Assembly (NCBI RefSeq): GCF_901000735.1
Contig: NC_081551.1
Span: forward strand, 14,320,906-14,384,905
DNA length: 64,000 bases
Source of the DNA: Corylus avellana
Taxonomy: Eukaryota > Streptophyta > Magnoliopsida > Fagales > Betulaceae
Direction of reading: 5' to 3'
Each line of letters begins with the position of its first letter. The stretch's first letter is position 1. Below, piece by piece: positions 1 to 12,360 of the stretch. The notes beneath the pieces were generated by a model that had not been told where the DNA came from, searched no databases, and worked only from the letters and a program-made list of their open reading frames with translations. The translations under genes and the position numbers were made by a program.

Positions 1-29
1 CTATAACCTGTTAAACTGCAAAACACTAA

Positions 30-424
30 GGGTCTGTTTGACAACCATTTTTGGCAACGGCGATGGGTCTTTCACTGTTCAATCAATTTGAAAAAAGTGA
101 CTGAAGGCTGCAAGAGTAAAAGTTAGTGAACAGTAAAATTACTTCAACAGCAGCGCCAATTTTCAGCATTCTTTTGTTGTTCCAAAAATAACCCTGCAGC
201 ATTCTTTTGCTGTCCCATATGGTGGTCATTGCTGCAGGGTTATTGTGGTCGTTGCTGCAGGGTTATTTTTGGAACAGCAAAAGAATGTTGGAAATTGGCG
301 TTGCTTTTGAAGTAATTCCACTGTTCATCAGCTTTTACTCCTGCAGCCTTCAGTCACTTTTTTCAAACTGATTGAACAGTGGAAGACCCAACACCATTGC
401 CAAAAACGTTTGTCAAACAGGCCC
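30..424. mobile_element. Harbinger/Tourist-like MITE
   Basis: A 395-bp foldback element. The ends GGGTCTGTTTGACAA (left) and, reverse-complemented, GGGCCTGTTTGACAA (right) differ at one base, and the whole element folds back on itself (for example the arms around 85-120 and 340-375 are complementary). It is flanked by the 3-bp repeat TAA at 27-29 and 425-427, which is the target-site type of PIF/Harbinger elements. No coding capacity. Confidence 0.8.
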
Positions 425-583
425 TAAAGTATTTCACGCTGCATACCTTAACAACAATCTCTCTTACGTGGCATTATGAAACCCAAAAAAGCCTCAACCA
501 AGAAAATGGTAAATAAGAGGTCACACAAAGATGGCACACCTTAAATTATGTGCATGCTAAGTGGGGTTTGCTCAATCTCATGC

Positions 584-1065
584 CACTACAAAAATAAAAA
601 TAAAAAATTAATGACACCCCATTAGTGATGTTTTAAGGCCCAAAAACGTCACTAATGGGTGGGACGTGTGATTAGCGACGTGGGTGACTGGTCAGAAGTC
701 CCCGGGTCACTACTGGGGTTTAGTGACATGTGGAATTGACCACACGTCACCAATTGGTGACGTGTTAAATTCCACACGTCACCACTTAAAGGTGACGTTT
801 CTAAATTGACATGTCACCATTTGGTGACATGTGGAACTTGACATGTCACCAAAAAGGCAACGTGCCAACTTCTAAAATGTCACCCAAAATGATGATGTGT
901 CAAATTTGACATGTCACCAAAAATGTGACGTGCCAAATCCAAGACATCACCATTTGGTGACATGTCAAGATTGACACGTCACCAAAACTAGTGACATGTA
1001 GAATTCCACACGTCACCAATTGGTGACATGTCACCCAACTTGACACGTCACTAAAATGTGTATTT
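584..1065 (+). mobile_element. CACTA-like terminus with sub-terminal repeat array
   Basis: Begins with CACTACAAAAA, the terminal motif typical of plant CACTA (En/Spm) transposons. It is followed by about 15 quasi-palindromic repeats built on GGTGACGTGT and GACATGTCACC, the kind of sub-terminal transposase-binding array CACTA elements carry, and by a small hairpin around 621-657. No matching right-hand terminus (TTTTTGTAGTG) was seen nearby, so this is either a truncated end or a relic. Identification is by motif only. Confidence 0.6.
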
Positions 1066-1582
1066 TCTTAAAAAAAAAAAAATTCCCTCCCCATATTTAT
1101 TTTTTGAATTTATGGGAGTTTGTAAGCCAAATTCTAAAGTTGCACCATCTGATATATGAGTTACACATATATCCATCGATCTATCAAATACAACTATAAA
1201 TTATCCATCAACTATCACAAATAATCTATTATAGAAAAAAAAAAAAAAAAAAAAAAAAATCCATTACAACAAACAATCCAAACTATCCATTATCGCAAGT
1301 AAATCAAACTATACATCAACAATGTCACTATCCATCGACAAAACATAAATAACATACAAGTTCACTAAATTATCATGAAAACACTTAAAAATTGATCTAT
1401 AACACCAACATGATCGTCCGACTTCTCCGCAACAACTGCAAATGATAAAACCAATATGCTTGCTGCAGACCAGTCCAGACCACGCCAGATACGACGTTGG
1501 ACGCCAGCCAGTCCAAGTAAGTTCTCCGGTGCTCCCTCTCTCTCTCATCGGAAGCAGAGAAGAAAATTTCTCTATCTACTCC

Positions 1583-1615
<33 letters not shown>

Positions 1616-1736
1616 CAACAGCAAAGAAAAAATTTCTCTATCACTGAGCTTCTTCTTGTTGCTTCTTTTCTTTTTTAAAATAATAATAATAATAATAATA
1701 ATATGTCCTTGGATTCTCACTAATGCTTCCTTGGTA
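1066..1736. repeat. Gene-free stretch with microsatellites
   Basis: AT-rich DNA with no supportable gene. It contains an A-tract at about 1230-1258, a (CT)n run at 1583-1602 passing into (CA)n to 1614, and (TAA)n at 1680-1702. The part at about 1475-1640 is related, in inverted orientation, to 12126-12270 (see findings). Short ORFs here are low-complexity translations. Confidence 0.6.
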
Positions 1737-1741
1737 TTGTA

Positions 1742-2199
1742 TGTTAGAGAGAATATAGCCGTTGATCCTAGTGATTCTCCAGCTCACAATCGTGATGCTT
1801 AAGCTACAACAAATCAAAATCTTCCAAAACCAAATCAGATTTCTCTCAATGCAACCTTCCATGACACAAGCTCTACAAGGCAACACTTGCCATACTCTGC
1901 CAACCATGACACTCAAGTTGAACCAAGATCTGTTACTCAAGCTGTGATCAACTCTGACAAAGAACATACAAGGAAAATATCTCCACATTACTATGCAATG
2001 AAATATGCGTGTGGTGCAACTCATTCTCCCATCAAGGAAAACAAGTTTCATATTGAATGTAATAAGATCAATGTGTAATTATGGTTTTATTCCCCTGTAT
2101 TTTCTTTCTTATTTTGTACTCTGTATTCATGTATATAATGCCAAGAGCATTATTGTAAAAGTCAAGTTGTGAAACACAAGTTCAATTCCCTTATTTTCA
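1742..2199 (+). repeat. 5' LTR of the Copia element
   Basis: 458 bp, starting TGTTAGAGAG and ending CA. Aligns along its full length with 7976-8434. The target duplication TTGTA precedes it. Confidence 0.93.
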
Positions 2200-2211
2200 T
2201 GGTATTAGAGC
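2200..2211 (+). promoter_or_regulatory. Primer-binding site, initiator tRNA-Met type
   Basis: TGGTATTAGAGC lies immediately after the 5' LTR. It differs at one base from TGGTATCAGAGC, the usual plant Copia primer-binding site complementary to the 3' end of initiator tRNA-Met. Confidence 0.85.
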
Positions 2212-2240
2212 CTCAAGCACACGCCAATCAAATATCCCTC

Positions 2241-3330
2241 ATGGCCCTTTCAAACTCTTCTAGTTCATCCTCTTGTTCATCATCACTTTCCACCACATCT
2301 CCCTTCATTCCCAACTTCACTCAATTCATTTCACTCAAGCTAGACAACAACAACTACTTGATGTGGCAGTCGCAAGTTCTGCCTGTGCTGCGTAGCAATG
2401 ACCTCCTAGGCATTGCTGATGGAACTGACCCATGCCCTCCAAGGCTTCTAACAAATGAGGAAGGCCAGTCCACTATCAATCCAGAATATACAATCTGGAA
2501 CAAAAAGGGACTAGTTCTTATTGAGCTGGATCAATGCTACGCTGTCTAAAAGTGTCTTGGCCACAGTCTACAGCCTAAATACATCTCAGCAAGTATGGTC
2601 TGCCTTAGCAAACATGTTTGCTTCTTAATCACGATCGAGGATCTCTCACATCGAAAGACAACTTCAGAATCTGAAACAAGGTTCAATGTCTTATTCTAAA
2701 TACCTTCAAGCGGCAAAAATTTGGGCTGACCAACTTGCAACTGTGGGACCCCCAGTTGATGATGATGATCTGATATCATTTATAATTGGGGGTCTTAGTC
2801 ATGTTTTTAATTCTTTTATCACATCATATATCTTTGTAACTCGTGACAATCCCTTAAGTTTTGAAAATTTTCGAAATGAACTTTTGAATTATGAAATGCT
2901 GCTCAACCAGCAGCATGCTAATGCCTCTGATTCCTCTACAATTGCTTTGTTCACTCAAAGACCAGGTAACCAGCAGCATCACTTCAACACAAAAGGGAAG
3001 ATGCCTCAGCAATTCAAGTACTTCCCACGTGGTCAGAACTCCAGATTCTCTGCAAATGGATTCTCTGGCTCCCAACAGAGAAATGGACCACCCAATTTCA
3101 GCAATACTAGAAGTCCCAACTTTCACATTAGAGAAAGCTCTAACCACCATGCTGCTGGAGGCTCCAACTCCAATTCTAGAGACATATCCAATGTCAACAA
3201 ACCTTCTAGAGCTCCTTGCCAGGTCTGTGGCGAAACAAGTAATCAAGCTTTAGATTGTTTTCACCTAATGGACTTCTCGTACCAAGGCAGGCACCCTCCT
3301 CTGCAGTTAGCAACAATGCCAGCCCAAACC
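2241..3330 (+). pseudogene. Copia gag, broken
   Basis: Gag-like sequence of the Copia element. The likely start is the ATG at 2241. Reading is interrupted by a stop at 2547-2549 and resumes in another frame by about 2686. The central UBN2-type gag region is recognisable (motifs LNYEMLLNQQ and a downstream Asn/Ser/Gly-rich stretch). The zinc knuckle near 3217-3258 reads C-x2-C-x4-N-x4-C: the His expected in CCHC knuckles is replaced by Asn. Not functional as it stands. Confidence 0.85.
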
Positions 3331-3339
3331 AATGCTGTC

Positions 3340-6300
3340 ATTGAGGATCAAGACTGGTTTGCTGATTGTGGTGCAAACATCTACATCACCAACAACCTGG
3401 AAAATCTAACCATCTAACAGCCCTTTGAAGGAATGACATGGTTGAGGTGGGAAATGGATTAGGCCTTACTATAGACAATGCTGGTTCAGCTCTCTTACAT
3501 ACTCCCCAATCTAATTTTTATCTCAACAAAATCCTTCATTGTCCAAATGCATTTGCAAATTTAATTTCCATCCAACGTTTTTGTGTTGATAATCACTGCT
3601 ATTTTATCTTAACAACCACTCACTTTTTGGTGAAGGACATGCTCACCAAGGCAACCTGATAAGTGCCAAATATTCCATATTTGGACCCCTTTATTTACAT
3701 TAGTTAATTTTTTAGCGGTGTCATTATTTAATGTTTTGTGTTAGTTTTGTGTTTTTTGTATTTTGTAGGTTGTTGAAAAAAAAAACCGCAGCTTTAAACG
3801 GAAAAATGCAAAGTTTGAAAGAAATCACACTTTGAGAAGACCGAGATGATGTGGTTAAGTTTAACCCAATCAAGGAAAGGATTAAATCGAAATTTTTCTT
3901 ATTGGAGTCAAAATCGGATTGGATTCAAATTTAGATTCTAAACACGTCTTAGTATTTTGATCATAACGTTTCGTTCAAATATTAGATTGAGATGATTTTA
4001 GCGGCATTGAAAAGCTAACTCAAAATACTACAATTCGTTGTGAAATAAGATTTTCCTAATTCGAACGGTTACTATGCCAAAATCATCCTGAAATAAAAAG
4101 ACACAAATCTGGATGAATCTCATTCCGATTTCAGACTTCTATTTTGGACTAGAGACAGACCTTCGAATTATTTAGGTTTGCTAGGGATTCTAAGATATAA
4201 AATTCTAGAGAGCAAAATTCTACAGTTTTTCTCTTTAGTTTAGTTTAGGTTTAGATTTTAGTTTTATTTATGTGGAGTTAAATTTTCAACTAAAGTTGGG
4301 GATGAACCCTCACCAATGAAGAACAACGTTACTTTTATGTAAGTTTTTATTATTCTGATTTTATTGAGCTTAATTTTAATTGTTTTACTTCTTTTCAATG
4401 TGTGGAATAATTCTTGGATATCTTGTTGTGATTCGAGAATACACTTGATGATTTAAGATAACTTCACATAATTGATTGCTTGGTTTATTTGCTTAAAAAT
4501 TGGATATCCCTTGTGATTTGTTCTTCAGATACATTTGGTGTTTCAATTAAATTTGGATCCCTTTTCTAATTTGAGAAATGAATGGATACATGGAATGGTT
4601 TTGATTAATCTATTGAAGCATAGTAAAACATACATAAGATTTAATTTGTGAGAACTTCGGATTAATATTGATGAACATGAAGTATGTTGTTATGATTCGG
4701 TGAGTGTGAATTCCCAAACCTTAGTACCTTTATCTTTTGTTTTACTTTATTTAGTTTATGTTGTCTTTTAGTTTTAAAAACCCAAAATAAAAAACCTTTT
4801 GGAACTAGGTTAGGATTTAATTAGTTTAGATTTAAATTTGCTTTTAAAAAACACAATTCCCTGTGGGTTCGACCTCGCACTTGCAAAACATTATATTGTA
4901 AACGATTCATACACTTGTGAGTTAAATAAATTTGCACAACACAACACAACCCTCCTAGATAGAAAGACTGAAAATGGACTCTTATCCGATGCGGTTTCAA
5001 AGAAGCTCATTCAAGGCCAGACGTGCACTAGTACCCTTGTTAGGAATAAAGACCTCCTCTTTAATTTGGCACTTTAGGTTAGGCCATCCCTCAAGTGATG
5101 TTGTTTCAAGACTTGTTAAGTCATTTAAACTTCCTGTTCTAAATTCAGCTTTTGATTCTAATAAAATTACTCTTTGTGATTCCTGCCAACTTGGAAAGAG
5201 TAAAAAGCAACCATTTTTTGCATCCAATCGTCATACATCAACTCCATTGAATCTAATTCACGCTGACATTTGGACCTCACCATTCTCTTCAATAAGTGGA
5301 CATAAATACAATGTTGTTTTAATAGATGATAATACAAGATACACATGGCTATATCCACTTAAGACAAAATCAGAAGCGTATGAATGCTTTGTTAAGTTCA
5401 AACTCTTTGTGGAAAAAAAATTCTCTTCCACAATCAAGCAACTCCAATCTGATGGAGGTGGTGAATACACCTCTTCAATCTTCCAATCTTTCCTCACCAA
5501 AAATGGAATCATCCATCGCAAGTCCTGCCTATATACTGCACAAGAAAATGGTCTTGCTGAGAGAAAATTGCATCATATCCTAGAAACAGACCTAACTTTC
5601 TTAGTTCACTCTCACCTCTCAAAAAAATATTGGGTGGATGCCTTTCTCACCAGTGTTTACTTGATCAATCGGCTACCAACACCAATCCTGGACAATGTTA
5701 GCCCTTTCTTCAAACTCCATCAAAAAGAACCAAATTACCAACAATTGAAGGTATTTGGCTGCAAATGTTACCATTTGTTACATCCTATTGGTCTTCATAA
5801 ACTTGAATTTCGATCCAAACCCTGCATATTCCTTGGATACTGCTATGCAGGATATAAATGCCTTGATCTCATCACTAATAAGGTCTACTTGTCAAGGCAT
5901 GTGGTATTTGATGAGCACACTTTTCCTACCAAAGATAAAGTTTCAATTCAGCTGCCTTCCAAGGTCAATGCCTCCGGTGATCAGCCCTTCATACATCAAG
6001 TAAGTTTCCTTTCTCCTGATATTTTTCAAAATTTATCTCCCGAACCTATCACTTCTGCAGATGCTAAACCTTCCAGCCCCATTCAACTTGCCTCTTCACT
6101 TCCTAATATCCATGAAACCCCTGTTTTATCAACTCATAATCTCCAAGATACCTCTGCTGTCCAGCCTTAACCTACTAACCAAAACTCCTCTCCATCTATT
6201 CCCAATTTCCAAGCTGCCAGTGACCTCTCTGTTGACCAACTTTAGCCCATTACCTCTGCTGATAGCCACACTGCCAACCAACCAAACTCCTCTCCACCCT

Positions 6301-7968
6301 AAGCCGGACCTAACATACATCCCATGACAACAAGGTCCCGGACAAGAACCCTCAAGCCTACTACATTTCCAGACTTTCAACTCTCACACCACCAAACATC
6401 CATTGACATCTTATCACACCACCCTTCACGAAACTGAATCAACTTGTTTTAGTAAGGCAATTTGTGACCCTCGGTGGCAGCAGGCTATGACTGAAGAATT
6501 CCAAGCATTAATCTCTAATGGCACTTGGACTCTCTGTCCTCCTCCTCCTCATCAAAATATTATCAATAACAAATGGGTCTATCGAATCAAGCAGAGACCA
6601 GATGGTTCAGTGGAGAGATTCAAGGCCAGATTAGTGGCTAAAGGCTATGAACAACAATGTGGCATCGACTATACAGAAACCTTTAGCCCTGTTATCAAAG
6701 CCTCCACCGTTCGTGTCATCCTCCTCTAGCTGTTCAATTTGATTGGAGCATTCATCAACTCGATGTCTCCAATGCATTCCTCCGTGGGTCCATTGCTGAA
6801 GAAGTTTTCATGCATCAACCGAAGGGCTTTGTTGACAAATACAACCTTCACTTTGTGTGCAGATTAAACAAACCTCTCTATGGGTTGAAACAAGCCCCAC
6901 GAGCTTAGTTCAATCGCCTCTCCTCCCTTTTATTGGAAATTGGATTTATTGCCTCCCTTGTGGACACATCTTTATTTATCTTGCATTCAGGTGCTACTCA
7001 CATTTTTCTACTCATTTATGTTGATGATATCATCATCACAGGATCCAATTCTTCCATCATCCACTCTTTGATCACTAAATTGCAGCATTAGTTCCCTCTC
7101 AAAGACCTTGGACCTCTCCACTTCTTTCTTGGAATGCAAGCTTCTCAAACAGCCAATGGACTCCATTTCTGTCAAGCCAAGTATATCTACCATCTTCTGC
7201 ATTGAACACATATACAAGATGCTAAACTAGCCAAGTCTCCTTCCCTTTCTGGAATGAAACTCTCTAAAATGGATGATGATCTTTTGACCGATCCAACATA
7301 ATATAGACAGGTTTTTGGAGCCCTTCAGTACTGCACACTTACTCGACCTAAAATTTCCTTCTCTGTCAATCAACTGTGTCAAAATATGCATGCTCCCACC
7401 TCTGTGCACTGGTCTGCTGCCAAACGTGTGCTATGCTATCTCAAATCCTCAATTGATTATGGTTTGTTTTATCAAAAAGGTCCCCTTCACCTCACAGCCT
7501 ATTGTGACAATGATTGGGCAGGGGATCTAGATGATCGCCGCTCCACAACTGGTTTTGCTATCTTCCTCGGCTATAACTTGGTTACATGGAATGCCAAGAA
7601 GCAGCCTATCATCTCTCGAAGTAGCACCAAAGCCGAGTATAGAGCTCTTGCCATCACCACTGCTGAGATGTTTTGGCTGCGAATGTTATTTAAAGATGTC
7701 CATGTAAACTTATCTACTGCCCTTACTATTTGGTGTGACAACATCAGTGCACTTGCCTTAGCCACTAATCCAATCTACCACGCCCGCACTAAGCATATTG
7801 AAGTGGACTATCATTTTATACGTGAAAAGGTGCTTAATCAAGACATTATCATCAAGTTTATCTCCATGGATGACCAGATTGCCGATGTGTTTACTAAAGG
7901 CCTTGGCTCAGCTCGTTTTCTTTATCTTTGGGTCAAGCTAATGATGATTCCATCCCCCATTAGCTTGC
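3340..7968 (+). pseudogene. Copia pol (protease, integrase, RT, RNase H), broken
   Basis: Protease-like segment with DCGAN where D-S/T-GA is usual (about 3364-3378). Then, after the nested solo LTR, come the GAG-pre-integrase HHCC region (WHFRLGH ... CDSC, about 5068-5190) and an integrase core with the D-D-E residues visible (HADIW near 5260, SDGGGEY near 5449, QENGLAERK near 5541). RT follows, with NKWVYRIK (about 6571) and the catalytic YVDD at about 7019-7030. RNase H follows with DNDWAGD and STKAEYRAL (about 7507-7650). Stops at 3415, 6168, 6727, 6907 and 7090 and frameshifts near 4975 and elsewhere inactivate it. The long open stretch 4974-6170 is the best-preserved part. Confidence 0.9.
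3657..4946 (+). mobile_element. Solo LTR nested in Copia pol
   Basis: 1290 bp, starting TGATAAGTGCCAAATATT and ending GCACAACACAACA. The perfect 5-bp duplication CAACC lies at 3652-3656 and 4947-4951. Removing the insert restores the Copia reading frame across the junction (Lys-Ala-Thr-Leu-Leu-Asp), which proves the boundaries. No internal retrotransposon coding region, so it is a solo LTR left by recombination. Ends are related to the solo LTR at 10059-11423 and the fragment at 63417-63696. Confidence 0.92.
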
Positions 7969-7975
7969 GGGGGGC

Positions 7976-8434
7976 TGTTAGAGAGAATATAGCCACTGAT
8001 CCTAGTGATTCTCCAGCTCACAATTGTGATGCTCAAACTACAACAAATCAGAATCTTCCATAACCAAATCAGATTTCTCTCAATGCAACCTACATTGACA
8101 TAAGCTCTACAAGGCAACACTTGCCATACTCTGCCAACCGTGACACTCAAGTTGAACCAAGATTTGATACTCAAGTTGTGATCAACTCTGACAGAGAACA
8201 TATAAGGAAAATATCTCCACATTGCTATGCAATCAAATATGTGTGTGGTGCAACTCATTCTCCTATCAAGGAAAGCAAGTTTCATATTGAATGTAATAAG
8301 ATCAATGTGTAATTATAGTTTTATTTTTCTATATTTTCTTTCTTGTTTTGTACTCTGTATTTGTGTATATAATGCCAAGAGCATTCTCTGTAAAAATCAA
8401 GTTGTGAAATACAAGTTCAATTCCCTTATTTGCT
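7976..8434 (+). repeat. 3' LTR of the Copia element
   Basis: Homologous to 1742-2199. Starts TGTTAGAGAG directly after a G-rich polypurine tract. The terminal CA has mutated to CT. The target duplication TTGTA follows at 8435-8439. Confidence 0.92.
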
Positions 8435-8594
8435 TTGTATACATGGCACAAAGTGTCAAGAGATTTCTTGGCTTCCCTGGTATACTCATCATGGCACAAT
8501 GTGTCATGTCTTGGCTTCTTTTTTGTTGATTTGTTTTTTCTTTAATGTCCTTGAATTCTCTGCTTTGGTATTGCCATTGAATGACAAATAAAGA

Positions 8595-11500
8595 TGTTGG
8601 GAATTGTGTCCAAAACTTCAATTAATTGATAAGATTTTTTGAAATAGAACAAAAGACATACATATGTTCTTACATGGTATATATATATGGATTGTGTATT
8701 ATCCGATTATATAAATGTAAGATTCCTAAGATGCATTATATTTGAGTGATGATGTGTGTATCACAAATGATTATACTCAAAAGAACCTTGCAACTTATAA
8801 AGCTTGTTGCTGTAGTCATAAATGGACCTGGGAATTCCATCTAAACTATGACCTGTTAAACCTCATACGACTTATCTTGGTCATGAAAAGCAAGGAGGCT
8901 TCAGGTTAATATGTTGGGTTATTGGCAAGGTTATGCCATACACTAAACAGGACCACGTAAGTCATCAATTGTAAAATATTGTTATAACAATTGATGTACG
9001 TTCACGATGTCTTAAACATTTTACTCTAAATCCTAAGAAGTAAGTGAACTCAGATGTAAAATGATGATTACTTTGATATATCATAGAGTGAGACATGTCA
9101 ACAGTCAATAGAGCTCAATACATTGGGTAATCACATGTAACATTGTGGGAACATGAACTTCAAGAAGGAATCCAAATCAGAGAGCAAAGTGATAAGGAAT
9201 ATTCCCCTTGTTTTAAATTTAATGGGAAAGATTATCCTAAAAGCTTAGGCCCGAGTGTTTTTAGTAGTTACACTAAAAACTTGCATATGTACGAGGTGAG
9301 ATATAATCTCACAAAGGTACACAGAAATAATCAAGAATTTAAATCAGTGACTCGAGGAAAAGAGGTAGTGAACAAAGTGACAGTTGGAAAAAACTTTGGT
9401 TCAACTACGGAATGATTCCATGGAAGGGTAAAAATATAATAAGAATATCACGAGGATTGATTGATTAAATCAAAAATAATCATTAGAGAACAGTCACAAT
9501 TCTTTAGTGGAATTAATTGTGATTAAAAAAGTGTCGTGTGATATGATCTAGAAAGATATGTTCATAGGCCTATTAAGCTAATGATATTTTACCTTAGGTC
9601 CCTCTTTGAACTGATATAAATTGACTGAGAAAATATAATGTTCCTCAAGTATTTATTTATTTACTAGGATGTCTTATTTTAATAAAACATGGGCCAAAAG
9701 ATTTAATCTTGTTGGTTAATTGGAGAAAGGAATTAAATAGAAGCACTGGGCTTATGATTTAATTCCTAGAGGCTAATGAATTAAAATAAGCCTTAGGCTT
9801 GTCATTTTAATTCATTGGACTTATTAAATGACTTTGGGCCACATTAAATTAATTTCAAATGGCTAAAGTTATTTAAAGGAGCATTGGGCTCTTGAGAAAA
9901 CCTAAGCCTAAGTGAGTAAATGAAGTGGAAGTTGGGCTAGGGCTAGAAGCCCTAGTCTAGACTCATGGGGAGAATAAATCTCCCCATGCCCATGTGACAC
10001 AAAAGGGCAAGGGAGTCTTTTTGCTCCCTTGGCTGATAAGGGTTGGGATTTGAATTCTTGTTAAATGCCAAAATATTTATATTTTTGCCCTTAACTTACA
10101 TTTGTTAAATCCTTAGTTTTGTTAGTTTGTGCTATTTTATTTCCTTTTTGTATTTTCTTTGTTTTATAGGTGTTTGGAAGAAAAGAAATCATTCCTAGAA
10201 GTATTGGGCTTAAAGGACAAAATTGGAAAAAAGGTAGAAGATTTGAAGCAAGCAAAAGTATTCTAGTAGTGTGATCCCTGCGATCGAGCGCACTTCCAGA
10301 GAGGTCCATACGAGCGAGTGCAGCCTTGCGCTCGTGCGCGCAAAAGGAGACCCGATCGCAGACATGTCATCAAGTGCACATGGGCTGCGATCGATCGCAC
10401 CCATGCGCTGGAGAATTCCAGAAGCTGCGGCCAGACTTCCTGTGCTTTCCATATTAGGGTTTTTCTAGTCCTAGTTGCACTAAGACTAAACCCTACGATT
10501 TTATTAGGGTTTCTAGGTTTTCTAGAGTATTCCTCAGCCTATAAATAGACCTCTAAGCCATACAATTTGAGAGAGACAACTTTGGGGAGAAGAATTGGAG
10601 GCTACTTTAATGAGTCGTTTTTGGTTCTTTCTTTCCTTTTTCTTTTTAGTTTTATTTTAATTATGTGTAACTAACTCTTAAATAGGGCTAGATTGAAGCC
10701 CTAATTATGTTTATTTAATATTTCAATATTGGCGCCTTTGTAATAATCATATTGTGATGCTTAACTTGATTAATTCTTGTTTTATTGAATTCCTCATATG
10801 TGTGTGATTGGCCATTATATGCATGTGGTATGGATTAGTTAATTAAATCAATTTGGATGACCGAGTCCTAGGTTTAATAAGAATAACAAAAGAAATCTAC
10901 ACCGGGTTCTTGGGTTAATCAACATGGAAAATCGGAAGTATACACCCATGCCCTAGGTTCTGTGTGTTTGTCGATTTCTATAGATTTATACTTTCTTAAA
11001 GAACAACTTAATATACACCCATGCTAAATTCTTTGAGAAAGAAAAGAGTTAGAGTATACACCCATGCATAATTCGTTGCTTAGGGAAATCTATAGCTTAA
11101 CGAATATACATCCATGCCTTTAAGTTGGCAAACATTAGGTATTCATAATATGATTGGATCATTGACATATTGTTATATGATTTGAGCATGATTAGTGGTG
11201 GATATCAAAGCCCTACCTTTATCTTTATCTTTATTTCTTTTTCATATATCAATATCAATTTCGTGACAACTTTGGTATTTTTAATCAATTCTAAATAAAA
11301 TCAACAATCTTTGTGGGATCGATCTCGTACTTACTGCACTATACTATTGTTTTGATCTTGTGCACTTGCGAGTTAAAACGTACTAAATATTATCTATTAA
11401 TTTAGGTAGTATTTGGCACAACAATTCTCAGTCCCACTTCAATTAGAACTATGTCTTCTCCACAGCACCTAGTACTATAAATAGAGGAGCAAGTGAATGC

Positions 11501-12105
11501 ATAATTTACACATTTGGCTTGGAACTTGTGTTTTTTGTGAAAGATAAAAACACAACCTCACTCTCCCTCTAGAGTATATACACTGCCACTTTGGAATTTT
11601 GATTCCAAAGTTTTTGCTTCTAGTTCTTCTCTTGTTCTTGAGAAAAACATTGTGAGCCCACACTCACATTCATCTCCATTCATCAAAGAGAAGACCCTAT
11701 AGAGAAATCTATAAACCATTTGATGAAAAATCTTGATATTCTTGATGTGAGATCAAGTGTTCAAGAAATACTTTGTGAATATGATGAAGAACATAAAGAT
11801 ATTCTTGAAGTTCACGAAGCACGCGATGAAGGCGAGATGAGTTTGGATGAATACATGAAGTTTGCAAGCGTGTTGGAACTTCAATTACTCAGTCCAACGT
11901 TGATCGAAGAATCAAATTATACTTTTATGACCTCATGCCTAGGAGAGGCCGAATCTACGTGTAAGTAATTATAACTTATATGTTTACTTAAGATCTAAAC
12001 ATGTTTATCTTGATGGTAAAAGGTCTTGGGAATCGTTTTAATCTGCAGCATAAAAAGAAAATTTTTAAAAGTTTACCTTCTCAAACATACGCATAGATCC
12101 CAACA
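8595..12105. mobile_element. Long solo LTR (interrupted)
   Basis: Inverted termini TGTTGGGA (8595) and TCCCAACA (12098-12105) bound a unit of about 2.14 kb once the nested 1365-bp LTR and its 5-bp duplication are removed. The flanks AAAGA (8590-8594) and GAAGA (12106-12110) match at 4 of 5 bases. There is no gag or pol. Parts are related, in opposite orientation, to the solo LTR at 58720-60707 (for example the TAGTGGAATTAATTGTG segment near 9507). A short ORF at 11720-11968 lies inside the LTR and is not considered a gene. I have not assigned it to Copia or Gypsy with certainty. Confidence 0.7.
10059..11423 (+). mobile_element. Solo LTR nested in the 8595-12105 LTR
   Basis: 1365 bp, starting TGTTAAATGCCAAAATATTT and ending ATTTGGCACAACA. 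The perfect 5-bp duplication ATTCT is at 10054-10058 and 11424-11428. No internal coding region. Same general family as 3657-4946 (shared terminal motif GCACAACA and a shared start region). It contains several repeats of the TATACACCCATGC motif between about 10935 and 11120. Confidence 0.92.
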
Positions 12106-12127
12106 GAAGAAAAGTCTGGTTGATATC

Positions 12128-12203
12128 GGAGAGAGAGAGAGAGGGGCACATGCATCTTTGTTTTTCTTTTTTACTGTCAGAGAGAGAGAGAGAGAGAGAG
12201 AGA
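12128..12203. repeat. (GA)n microsatellites
   Basis: Two GA runs (about 12129-12143 and 12180-12203) separated by a short pyrimidine-rich stretch, directly after the long solo LTR. Confidence 0.8.
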
Positions 12204-12360
12204 ACTTACTCGGATCAGCCGGCGTCATCTCTAGCGTGATCTGGGTTGGCCGGCGGCGGGTTGGTGGCTAGCGGTGGGTCTAGGTAGGAGGAATAGGAAA
12301 AGTTTATTCTATAAGATCTTTTGTTTTAAAGCATATGAGGTATTGGTGAAAAAAAAAATA

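Larger units (their letters stand above)
1742..8434 (+). mobile_element. Decayed Ty1/Copia LTR retrotransposon
   Basis: A complete but dead Copia element. It has two LTRs (1742-2199 and 7976-8434), a primer-binding site directly after the 5' LTR, the domain order gag-protease-integrase-RT-RNase H that defines Copia, a G-rich polypurine tract (about 7967-7974) before the 3' LTR, and a perfect 5-bp target duplication TTGTA at 1737-1741 and 8435-8439. The LTRs differ at many positions and the coding region has several frameshifts and stops, so the insertion is old. A 1290-bp solo LTR (3657-4946) is nested in the pol region. Confidence 0.93.

Noticed and set aside
600..1060. Possible CRISPR-like repeat array
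   Set aside because: Repeats alternate in orientation, vary in length and have no unique spacers, and the genome is clearly eukaryotic. A transposon sub-terminal array explains it.
11720..11968. An 82-codon acidic frame
   Set aside because: It lies inside the long solo LTR between its recognisable termini. It may be part of an LTR transcript, but there is no evidence of coding function.
12091..12140. A primer-binding site shortly after the long solo LTR (TTGATATCGGAGAG)
   Set aside because: It lies about 14 bases past the LTR end, matches poorly and leads into a GA repeat with no internal region, so chance is likelier.
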